Below are positions 1 through 5,222 of a DNA stretch of 5,365 nt, in pieces. The position numbers and the translations under genes were made by a program. Under the pieces are notes generated by a model. That model did not search any database, was not told where the DNA came from, and saw only the letters and a program-made list of their open reading frames with translations. The number at the start of each line of letters is the position of its first letter. Positions within the stretch are counted from its first letter, which is position 1. Source of the DNA: Gemmatimonadaceae bacterium (GTDB lineage: Bacteria; Gemmatimonadota; Gemmatimonadetes; Gemmatimonadales; Gemmatimonadaceae); assembly GCA_013813605.1 (NCBI GenBank), contig JACCRL010000333.1, forward strand, positions 1 to 5,365, written 5' to 3'.

Positions 1-136
1 ATGTGACCGTGTAGCCAACCGCGGAAATGGGCGCGGAGCTCGCTACTGCAGCTGCCTGTGCTCCGATCGCTCCCGACAGCGGGAGGGAGCTGAGCAATGC
101 GACGGCGACAGCGACCGATGGGCCAGACGATTTCAT
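1..136 (-). CDS. N-terminus of a secreted protein (signal peptide), truncated by window edge
   Basis: Reading leftward from an ATG at 136-134 there is an open frame of 45 codons that runs off the window without a stop. The first residues form a typical Sec signal peptide: a short n-region with Lys2, a hydrophobic stretch from about residue 8 to 25 (rich in V, A, L), and a likely cleavage site around residues 25-28 (G-A-Q-A). The mature part starts with an Ala/Ser linker, followed by PISAVGYTVT at about residues 36-45, which looks like the first beta strand of a folded domain. The frame is too short to name a family. The strand resembles the N-terminus of some secreted M61-type peptidases, but this is a weak resemblance from memory. 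No good Shine-Dalgarno sequence precedes the ATG. The gene is divergent from the M42 peptidase gene and shares its upstream region. Confidence 0.62.
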   Translation of the reverse strand, partial: MKSSGPSVAVAVALLSSLPLSGAIGAQAAAVASSAPISAVGYTVT

Positions 137-144
137 AGGGCTCG

Positions 145-166
145 CGCAGGTGAATCGCAGGTGAAT
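145..166. repeat. Perfect tandem duplication of an 11-bp unit
   Basis: The unit CGCAGGTGAAT occurs twice head to tail (145-155 and 156-166) with no mismatch. It lies 9 bp upstream of the start codon of the leftward secreted-protein gene, so in that transcript it would sit in the 5' leader as two copies of ATTCACCTGCG. It may be a paired protein-binding site or a recent slippage duplication. The sequence alone does not decide between these. Confidence 0.8.
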
Positions 167-236
167 GACTCCTGTCACGTCAGAGGTGCAAGAGGCGTAC
201 GCGCCCCGCCGCGCTTTCTGTTTACACGCCAGCGCG

Positions 237-245
237 TGCTATATT
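237..245 (+). promoter_or_regulatory. Extended -10 promoter (TGCTATATT) for a probably leaderless M42 mRNA
   Basis: TGCTATATT contains the extended -10 TGn element followed by TATATT (240-245), a 5/6 match to TATAAT. Its last base is 8 positions upstream of the A of the ATG at 253, so transcription would be expected to start at or next to the start codon. No Shine-Dalgarno sequence is visible between the box and the ATG. A -35 element is not convincing: TTTACA at 221-226 resembles TTGACA, but its 13-bp spacing is too short. Confidence 0.55.
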
Positions 246-252
246 GGACCCG

Positions 253-1320
253 ATGTTCTCACCAGAATCAATCGCTTTTCTAAAGAAGCTTCTCGACACT
301 CCTGGACCTTCCGGATTTGAATCGGCGCCGGCCAAAGTCTGGCGTGAGCAGGCGAAGACATTCGCCGCCGTGCGGGGCGATGTCGCCGGGAACAGCATCG
401 CCGAAGTAAACCCGGAGGGCCGGCCGACGATCATGCTGGCTGGGCACATCGATGAAATCGGTGTGATCCTCACCTACATCGACGACGAGGGCTTCGGCTA
501 CATCGGCCCCATCGGCGGGTGGGACCCACAGGTGCTCGTCGGACAGCGGCTTCGCTTCATGGGACGCGGCGGAGATGTGTTCGGCGTCGTCGGCAGAAAG
601 CCGATCCACATGATCAAGCAGGAAGACCGCGGGAAGGCGACAAAGATTCCGGAGCTCTGGATCGACTTTGGCGCGCGATCAAAGAAGGAAGCGCAGGAGA
701 TGCTCGAGGTGGGCGATCCCGGCGTCATCGATGCACGCACGATCGAGTTCCCCAATGGCAGGCTCGTCTCGCGCTCTATCGACGACCGCATTGGCGCCTT
801 TGTGGTCCTCGAAGCGTTACGCCGGTATGCGGAAGATCCAGGCGAAGCCAAACTCGTCGGCGTCGCGACGACCCAGGAGGAAATCGGCTACCGTGGTGGC
901 GGCGCCGGAGTCTGCGCCACCTGCATCGGTCCGCAGATGGCGATCGTCGTGGACGTGACTTTCGCGGTGGACCATCCCGGCATCGAGAAGAAGGAGTACG
1001 GCGAGGCGGCAATCGATGGCGGCCCGGTATTGACGCGCGGGTCGATCATCTCGCCAGTGGTGTTCAACCTCCTGCGTGAGACGGCCGAAGCGAAGGCGAT
1101 TCCGGTCTCGGTGCAGGCGGCCGGACGCGAGACGAGCACCGACGCCGACGCAATCCACATTGCGCGTGAGGGTGTGGCAACGGCGCTCGTTTCCATCCCG
1201 AACCGGTACATGCATTCCCCGAACGAGCTCGTCAGCCTCCAGGATCTCGACCGCGCCGCCGACCTTATCGCGGCGACCTGCCGCGCCGTGACCGCGAAAA
1301 CGGATTTCACGGCGCGCTGA
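253..1320 (+). CDS. M42 family metallopeptidase (glutamyl/leucyl aminopeptidase-like)
   Basis: This 355-residue protein matches the usual length of the M42 family (FrvX/YpdE/TET-type), cytoplasmic dinuclear-metal aminopeptidases that often form dodecameric tetrahedral particles and trim peptides from the N-terminus. The family hallmarks are present in order: TPGPSGFE near residues 16-23, the first metal ligand His65 in GHIDEIG, bridging Asp177 in SIDDRIG, catalytic base Glu209 and ligand Glu210 in TTQEEIG, ligand Asp234 in VVDVTF, and His321 in RYMHSPNE. The set is complete, so an active enzyme is expected. Substrate preference cannot be read from sequence. Start choice: a TTG at 244 is in frame but overlaps the TATATT box, so the ATG at 253 is preferred. 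It lacks a Shine-Dalgarno sequence. Oddity: a CxxC pair (Cys221, Cys224) follows the catalytic glutamates. A proline iminopeptidase-like gene follows after 73 bp, suggesting joint peptide breakdown. Confidence 0.95.
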   Translation: MFSPESIAFLKKLLDTPGPSGFESAPAKVWREQAKTFAAVRGDVAGNSIAEVNPEGRPTIMLAGHIDEIGVILTYIDDEGFGYIGPIGGWDPQVLVGQRLRFMGRGGDVFGVVGRKPIHMIKQEDRGKATKIPELWIDFGARSKKEAQEMLEVGDPGVIDARTIEFPNGRLVSRSIDDRIGAFVVLEALRRYAEDPGEAKLVGVATTQEEIGYRGGGAGVCATCIGPQMAIVVDVTFAVDHPGIEKKEYGEAAIDGGPVLTRGSIISPVVFNLLRETAEAKAIPVSVQAAGRETSTDADAIHIAREGVATALVSIPNRYMHSPNELVSLQDLDRAADLIAATCRAVTAKTDFTAR

Positions 1321-1383
1321 GCAGCAACACGACGAACCCTTCCTCCAGGTTTCTTTAGTGCCGAAGCCGATACCGGCGCCGCG

Positions 1384-1392
1384 AGAGGAAGG
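1384..1392 (+). promoter_or_regulatory. Ribosome binding site that favours the ATG at 1394
   Basis: AGAGGAAGG lies directly upstream of the ATG at 1394. Its GAGG core (1385-1388) is 5 bases from the start codon. The alternative in-frame GTG at 1358 has only a weak CAGG upstream, so this site decides the preferred start of the hydrolase. Confidence 0.5.
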
Positions 1393-1393
1393 C

Positions 1394-2230
1394 ATGACCG
1401 CGACGACTGCTTCGCCGCTCTACTGGGCGAGATACGGCAAGGCCGGCGCCGAACAGCTTCTCGTACTCCACGGTGGTCCCGGCGCCGATCATTGCTACCT
1501 GCTGCCGCAGATGCTCCGCCTCGGCGAGAATTACGACCTCCTTTTCTACGACCAGCGCGGCGGCGGACGCTCCAAATCCGACGCTCGCATTCCAGTTACG
1601 TGGGAAACGCACGTCGAGGACCTTGCCGCGGTCATCCAGGAGTTCAGGCTCGACCCACTTTCGATCGTCGGATATTCATGGGGCGCGATGCTGGCGCTTC
1701 TGTACGCCGCCGGCGCCGATACGCTGAAGCCGGCGAGGCTCGCGCTGATCAGTCCTGCCCCGCTGACTCGCGCCCACCGGCAGGCGTTCGAAGCGGAGTT
1801 CGCGCGGCGCCAACGCGGTCCAGAGATCTCGCGCATGCGCAACGAGCTTGCCTCATCAGGGCTACGCGAGCGTGATCCGGCTGCCCACCGGCAGCGTAAT
1901 TTCGAGATCGGCGTCGCCGGATACTTCGCCGATCCCGCGGCGGCGTCCGAGCTGACGCCGTTCCGCGTAGTTGCCCGAGTCCAACAATCAGTGTGGGAAA
2001 GCCTCGGCGAATTCGACCTTATTTCACGCATTTCCGGGCTGCAGATACCCGCATCTGTGATCTACGGCCGTGACGATCCAATACCCTCGGCGTCTTCCGT
2101 AGACGCGGCCCACGCCCTTGGCGCAGAGCTGGTGGTGCTGGACGCTTGTGGCCATGTGCCGTACGTTGAACAGCCCGACAGACTTTTCGCCGCGCTGGAA
2201 ACCTTTTTACAGAAGACCAGGCCCCGGTGA
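1394..2230 (+). CDS. Alpha/beta hydrolase, proline iminopeptidase-like (S33 type)
   Basis: This is a 278-residue alpha/beta-hydrolase-fold protein. Landmarks in order: HGGPG oxyanion motif at 26-30; DQRGGGRS at 53-60, typical of proline iminopeptidases; nucleophile elbow GYSWG at 93-97 with Ser95; a cap region at roughly 121-215; acid Asp228 in YGRDDP (224-229); and catalytic His254 in CGHVPY. The triad Ser95/Asp228/His254 is complete. HGGPG together with DQRGxGRS points to the S33 group, which removes N-terminal proline from peptides. Related epoxide hydrolases, esterases and C-C hydrolases share much of this, so the substrate is inferred. There is no signal peptide, so it is cytoplasmic. 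Start: the ATG at 1394 has a purine-rich ribosome site. A GTG at 1358 would add 12 residues (Pro-rich, no family motif). It lies 73 bp after the M42 gene with no terminator seen between them, consistent with one peptide-degrading transcript. Confidence 0.88.
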   Translation: MTATTASPLYWARYGKAGAEQLLVLHGGPGADHCYLLPQMLRLGENYDLLFYDQRGGGRSKSDARIPVTWETHVEDLAAVIQEFRLDPLSIVGYSWGAMLALLYAAGADTLKPARLALISPAPLTRAHRQAFEAEFARRQRGPEISRMRNELASSGLRERDPAAHRQRNFEIGVAGYFADPAAASELTPFRVVARVQQSVWESLGEFDLISRISGLQIPASVIYGRDDPIPSASSVDAAHALGAELVVLDACGHVPYVEQPDRLFAALETFLQKTRPR

Positions 2231-2243
2231 GCAACCGATAGCT

Positions 2244-2702
2244 ATGACCTCAGATTCGGGAGTCACACACCACGCCATCAGCTCGATATCCGTCGACGGC
2301 AAGGAATACAAAGTCGCCCTGCGGCTCGCCTACGACGGCGTTGAGTACATCGGCAGATTGTGGTTCAGCGATCCGTCGAGCGACCAGATGGGAATCCCCG
2401 ATCATGGCGCCGTACCCGGCCGCACGATCGCGGAAGCGGTCGAGATCGCCCGCAAGCTCACGCCCCAAGACCTCGAGCGCCGCTGTCACCGCGCCCTCGC
2501 CGACAAACGCCGCTACATCCGCCTGCGCCGCGCAACTGAAGAGATCCTCACGAAGATCAAGTACATGAACCGAGTTGCCGTGACGATGCGCCATGGCATG
2601 CTCGACAGCGAGGGCGCCAGCCAGGAGCTCGAGCTGATCCAGAAGCAGATCGAAGAGATCGTGAAGACCCTTCCCTTCCACGCCGGAATCGAAGAAGGCT
2701 AG
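2244..2702 (+). CDS. Conserved-looking hypothetical protein, 152 residues, function unknown
   Basis: I do not recognise this protein. The N-terminal third (about residues 11-42) alternates polar and hydrophobic residues like two or three beta strands (EYKVALRLAY, GVEYIGRLWF). A Gly/Pro/Asp-rich loop follows (43-60), then mostly helix: a short helix at 61-72, a long basic helix at about 74-110 with many Arg/Lys, and an acidic amphipathic helix at about 122-143 (ELELIQKQIEEIV) that could form a coiled coil or dimer interface. There is no signal peptide, membrane segment or metal-binding cluster. The ATG at 2244 is chosen because the next in-frame upstream ATG (2118) lies deep inside the hydrolase gene. 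The ribosome site is weak (GGTGAG at 2226-2231, 12 bases away). The gene lies 13 bp after the hydrolase stop and 15 bp before polX, so it is probably the third gene of the peptidase transcript. Confidence 0.78.
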   Translation: MTSDSGVTHHAISSISVDGKEYKVALRLAYDGVEYIGRLWFSDPSSDQMGIPDHGAVPGRTIAEAVEIARKLTPQDLERRCHRALADKRRYIRLRRATEEILTKIKYMNRVAVTMRHGMLDSEGASQELELIQKQIEEIVKTLPFHAGIEEG

Positions 2703-2705
2703 CCG

Positions 2706-2711
2706 TATATT
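2706..2711 (+). promoter_or_regulatory. -10 box TATATT immediately upstream of polX (leaderless start)
   Basis: TATATT ends 7 positions before the A of the polX ATG at 2718, which is where a -10 hexamer would sit if transcription began on that A. The 15-bp gap after the preceding gene contains no separate Shine-Dalgarno sequence; GAGAG at 2712-2716 is too close to act as one. The box has the same sequence and nearly the same placement as the one upstream of the M42 gene. No clear -35 element is seen; the region upstream is the end of the preceding gene. Confidence 0.52.
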
Positions 2712-2717
2712 GAGAGC

Positions 2718-4451
2718 ATGGACTCTCGTTCGGCCGCGCACGTTCTGTCGCAGATCGGCGCGCTTCTCGAGGTAAAAGGCGAGCACAAATTCAAGGCACG
2801 GGCGTACGCGGGAGCAGCGCGCGCACTCGTCGCGCTCGACACCGACGACCTGGCCCCGCTGCTCAAGTCGGGTGAGATCGCCGGGACCTCCGGCATCGGC
2901 CCCGCAACCCTGGCGGTGGTCCGCGAGCTGATCGAGACAGGCGAGTCTTCCTACCTCGCCAAGCTGCAGGAAGGAATGCCTTCCGGATTCATCGATCTCA
3001 TGCGCGTCCCTGGCCTCGGCGCCGCGAAAGTACAGCTCATTCATCGCGAGCTTGGCGTCGAGACGGTAGCCGATCTCGAAGCGGCGGCGCAGGACGGACG
3101 TCTGGCGACGCTGCCGCGCTTCGGCGCGAAGACGGCGGAGCGAATCCTCAAGGGCATCGCCGTCATGCGGCGGCACGCTCACCTCACGCGTTTTCCCGAG
3201 GCCGCGATCGCGGCGCACGTGATACTCGCGAGCGTCAGGAAGCACCCTCAAGTGAAGAGCGCCGAAATCACCGGCTCGATACGCCGCCACAATGAAGTCG
3301 TCGCCGACATCGACATCGCGATGGAATGCACGGGAGATCCCGCCGGGATCGCCGCGTCGTTCGGGCGGGTTCCAGGAGTCGCTTCCGCCACGCCCGGTGA
3401 GGAATCGGGTACGATCGCCTTGCTGTTGGTGGACGGAACGCGCCTCGATCTGCACTGCGCGCGGGAGGACGAATACCCGGTCGCCCTGTGGCGGTCGACC
3501 GGAAGCGCGGCACACGTCGATGCGGTCATTGAGCACGCGAAGGCGACAGGATTTCGCATCAGCGGCAATCGTCTGGAGCGCGAGAACGGGAAAGCCGTCG
3601 CGCTCACGGGGGAAGACGGATTTTTCACCGCGCTCGGCCTGCAGAGCATTCCTCCGGAAATGCGGGAAGGAATGGGCGAGGTCGAGGCGGCGGCGCAAAA
3701 CTCCCTGCCAGAGCTGGTGACGTACGCCGACCTGCGCGGCATTCTGCACTGTCACTCGACCTGGTCAGATGGCACGGCGACGATCGCCGAAATGGCGGAC
3801 GCGGCCCGCGAACGCGGATGGAGCTACATCGGCATCTCGGATCATTCCGAAGCGGCGTTCTACGCCGGCGGAATCAAGCGTGACAGGATTGGCGCGCAAC
3901 ACGACGAGATCGACGCGCTCAACGAGGGCTACAGCGACTTTCGCATCCTGAAGGGAATCGAGGCGGATATTCTTGCCGACGGGCGGGTGGATTACGATGC
4001 GGAAACGCTCGCCCGGTTCGACTATGTCATTGGCTCAATCCACTCGCGCTTCAGCATGGACGGCGACGAGATGACGCGGCGGGTGCTCGCGGCGCTCGAC
4101 GATCCTCACCTCACGATCCTTGCTCACCCCACCGGGCGCCTGCTGCTGACACGCGAGCCCTACGCGCTGGATGTCGAGGCCGTGATCGCGCGCGCGACGG
4201 AGCGGGGAGTTGCCGTCGAGCTGAATGCAGACCCGCACCGTCTCGACCTCGACTGGCGTTACTGCCGGATGGCGCGCGAAGCAGGCACTATGGTTGAGAT
4301 CGGGCCCGACGCGCACTCGACCGCCAGCCTGGACAACGTCCATTTCGGGATCGGGCTGGCGAGGAAAGCGTGGCTCGGCGCGCCCGCGATACTCAACACC
4401 AGGACAGCGGAGGGGGTCACTGCGTTCGCGCGCGAGCGAAGAGCGCGTTAG
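2718..4451 (+). CDS. polX: DNA polymerase X family protein with C-terminal PHP exonuclease domain
   Basis: At 577 residues this matches full-length bacterial/archaeal PolX (about 570 in Bacillus), a gap-filling repair polymerase with a PHP nuclease domain. N-terminal 8-kDa-like region and helix-hairpin-helix DNA-binding motifs: residues 54-71 (SGIGPATLAVV), 94-113 (VPGLGAAKV), and a third near 132-146 (LPRFGAKTAERIL). Polymerase core: GSIRR at 186-190, catalytic Asp198 and Asp200 in DID, third carboxylate Asp244 in RLDLH, and STGSAAH at 260-266, which corresponds to the nucleotide/thumb motif. PHP domain from about 340: His344 and His346 in HCHSTWSDG with Asp351, Asp375-His376 in SDH, Glu415 in KGIEAD, His442 in GSIHS, His470 in LAHPTGR, and Asp531/His533 in GPDAHS. 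Both active sites look intact, so polymerase and 3'-5' exonuclease or AP-site processing activity in base-excision repair are expected. It probably has its own promoter at 2706-2711. Confidence 0.96.
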   Translation: MDSRSAAHVLSQIGALLEVKGEHKFKARAYAGAARALVALDTDDLAPLLKSGEIAGTSGIGPATLAVVRELIETGESSYLAKLQEGMPSGFIDLMRVPGLGAAKVQLIHRELGVETVADLEAAAQDGRLATLPRFGAKTAERILKGIAVMRRHAHLTRFPEAAIAAHVILASVRKHPQVKSAEITGSIRRHNEVVADIDIAMECTGDPAGIAASFGRVPGVASATPGEESGTIALLLVDGTRLDLHCAREDEYPVALWRSTGSAAHVDAVIEHAKATGFRISGNRLERENGKAVALTGEDGFFTALGLQSIPPEMREGMGEVEAAAQNSLPELVTYADLRGILHCHSTWSDGTATIAEMADAARERGWSYIGISDHSEAAFYAGGIKRDRIGAQHDEIDALNEGYSDFRILKGIEADILADGRVDYDAETLARFDYVIGSIHSRFSMDGDEMTRRVLAALDDPHLTILAHPTGRLLLTREPYALDVEAVIARATERGVAVELNADPHRLDLDWRYCRMAREAGTMVEIGPDAHSTASLDNVHFGIGLARKAWLGAPAILNTRTAEGVTAFARERRAR

Positions 4452-4456
4452 TCCGC

Positions 4457-4475
4457 GTTTATGATTATCATTTAC
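4457..4475 (+). promoter_or_regulatory. AT-rich palindrome resembling a Fur-family box, overlapping -10-like elements
   Basis: The core ATGATTATCAT (4461-4471) is a perfect inverted repeat around a single central base. By hand alignment, the 19-bp stretch 4457-4475 matches 14 of 19 positions of the classic E. coli Fur box. It is a marked AT island in a GC-rich gap between polX and the cyclophilin gene. It overlaps two -10-like hexamers, TATGAT (4460-4465) and TATCAT (4466-4471), so a bound repressor would block this promoter. The promoter role is more secure than the identity of the regulator. Fur, PerR, Zur or Mur-type factors all use related 7-1-7 sites. Confidence 0.4.
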
Positions 4476-4501
4476 GCTGATTCACACCCTTCCACCGGAC
4501 C

Positions 4502-4990
4502 ATGACCAGATACGCCACTATCGAGACGAGCCGCGGCGCAATGCGCGCCGAGCTGTATGAAAAAGATGCGCCGAAGACTGTCGAGAATTTCGAGAAGCTC
4601 GCCAACGCCGGCTTCTACGACGGCACGAAGTTCCACCGGGTGATCAAGGACTTCATGGTGCAGGGCGGCGACCCGTACTCAAAGGGCGGCGATGCCGCCA
4701 AGGGTCCAGTGGGAACCGGCGGACCGGGCTACAAGATCAAGTGCGAAACGCAGGGCAATCCCCGCAAGCACGACGTCGGCGCGCTGTCCATGGCGCACGC
4801 CGGCAAGGATACCGGCGGCAGCCAGTTCTTCATCGTGCTGAGCGAGCAGAACACGCGGCATCTCAATGGGGTGCACACTGTTTTCGGCAAGGTCACCGAA
4901 GGGGTCGATATCGTGCCGAAGATCGCCCAGAACGACACTATCACAAAGGTTCGCGTATCCGGCGAGGCGGCCGGGACCAAGGGGACCTAA
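4502..4990 (+). CDS. Cyclophilin-type peptidyl-prolyl cis-trans isomerase, cytoplasmic
   Basis: A 162-residue single-domain cyclophilin that catalyses cis-trans isomerisation of peptidyl-prolyl bonds during protein folding. Key positions: [15 protein letters not shown] at 44-58 holds the catalytic arginine (Arg46, equivalent to CypA Arg55) with Phe51, Met52 and Gln54. GGSQFFIVL at 105-113 forms the proline pocket (Gln108, Phe110). [10 protein letters not shown] at 120-129 gives the conserved histidine (His125). The residue equivalent to CypA Trp121 is His120, which in bacterial cyclophilins usually goes with poor cyclosporin binding. No signal peptide or lipobox is present, so it acts in the cytoplasm. 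The ATG at 4502 is the only sensible start; the ribosome site is poor (CCGGA nearby). The gene follows polX by 50 bp with an AT-rich promoter-like palindrome between them, and its stop is separated by one base from the next gene. Confidence 0.95.
   Translation: MTRYATIETSRGAMRAELYEKDAPKTVENFEKLANAGFYDGTKFHRVIKDFMVQGGDPYSKGGDAAKGPVGTGGPGYKIKCETQGNPRKHDVGALSMAHAGKDTGGSQFFIVLSEQNTRHLNGVHTVFGKVTEGVDIVPKIAQNDTITKVRVSGEAAGTKGT
4979..4985 (+). promoter_or_regulatory. Shine-Dalgarno AAGGGGA for the small membrane protein gene
   Basis: AAGGGGA lies inside the last codons of the cyclophilin gene, 6 bases upstream of the ATG at 4992. It is one of the clearest ribosome sites in the window. Together with the 1-bp gap to the cyclophilin stop, it supports both the start choice and translational coupling. 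Confidence 0.6.
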
Positions 4991-4991
4991 G

Positions 4992-5147
4992 ATGGCACAA
5001 GCAAAAAAGAAAACCGATTTGTCTGCCGCGCTTACGGGAATGGTGCTCGGCGCCGTCACGATTTTTCTCCTCATGACGGCGATCGTGATGATGACCAACG
5101 CGCACTACCGTGGGGAGAAGGCCGAGTCCGGAGCGGCGAAGCACTAG
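4992..5147 (+). CDS. Small single-pass membrane protein, 51 residues, function unknown
   Basis: The protein has a lysine-rich N-terminus (AQAKKKTD), one hydrophobic segment at about residues 13-36 (LTGMVLGAVTIFLLMTAIVMMTN), and a short charged tail ending in GAAKH. Positive charge before the segment predicts the N-terminus in the cytoplasm and the tail outside (periplasmic side). There is no cleavage motif, so it looks like an anchor. The ATG at 4992 has a well-placed AAGGGGA upstream. The same frame stays open back to 4866, but that part overlaps the cyclophilin and lacks a ribosome site. It follows the cyclophilin stop by one base, so the two genes are almost certainly cotranscribed and probably coupled. 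I do not recognise a family. Small TM proteins of this sort can stabilise membrane complexes, but nothing here identifies a partner. Confidence 0.72.
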   Translation: MAQAKKKTDLSAALTGMVLGAVTIFLLMTAIVMMTNAHYRGEKAESGAAKH

Positions 5148-5183
5148 CCCCAACGCTCCAGCGGGAAGCCGCGTACACTGAGT

Positions 5184-5203
5184 GGGCCTGAAACATCAGC
5201 CCC
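5184..5203 (+). other. Imperfect hairpin between the small membrane gene and the sigma factor
   Basis: GGG-C-CTGA, loop AACA, TCAG-C-CCC: a 7-bp stem with one C-C mismatch. It lies 36 bases after the small-protein stop and 20 bases before the proposed sigma factor start. Only two T bases follow, so it is not a good rho-independent terminator. It could instead be a leader structure of the sigma mRNA, or chance in GC-rich DNA. Confidence 0.3.
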
Positions 5204-5222
5204 TTCCGCGGAAATTCAACGA

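Noticed and set aside
167..183. Inverted repeat TGAC-N9-GTCA (CRP-like half-sites)
   Set aside because: The arms are only 4 bp and the spacer does not fit the TGTGA-N6-TCACA form. Chance is likely.
195..202. Palindrome GCGTACGC in the divergent promoter region
   Set aside because: It is only 8 bp, made mostly of G and C in a GC-rich region, with no second copy, so it is easily chance.
1321..1393. Possible terminator or promoter between the M42 gene and the hydrolase
   Set aside because: No stem followed by a T run and no convincing -10/-35 pair is visible, so the genes are treated as one likely transcript.
817..1395. A 192-codon minus-strand frame opposite the M42 gene
   Set aside because: It overlaps a well-supported gene completely, has an Arg/Gly/Ala-rich shadow composition and no recognisable motif or ribosome site.
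2118..2243. Upstream extension of the unknown 152-residue protein to an ATG at 2118
   Set aside because: It would overlap the C-terminal catalytic part of the hydrolase by over 100 bp, and the extra sequence (Trp/Arg/Pro-rich) looks like an out-of-frame reading.
2250..3755. A 501-codon open frame on the minus strand, antisense to polX and the unknown gene
   Set aside because: It lies opposite a full-length polX with all catalytic motifs. Its product is rich in Arg, Asp, Leu and His without domain motifs, as expected for an antisense shadow in GC-rich DNA.
4866..4991. Upstream extension of the small membrane protein to an ATG at 4866
   Set aside because: It overlaps the conserved end of the cyclophilin and is Ser/Arg-rich. 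The ATG at 4992 has a far better ribosome site.
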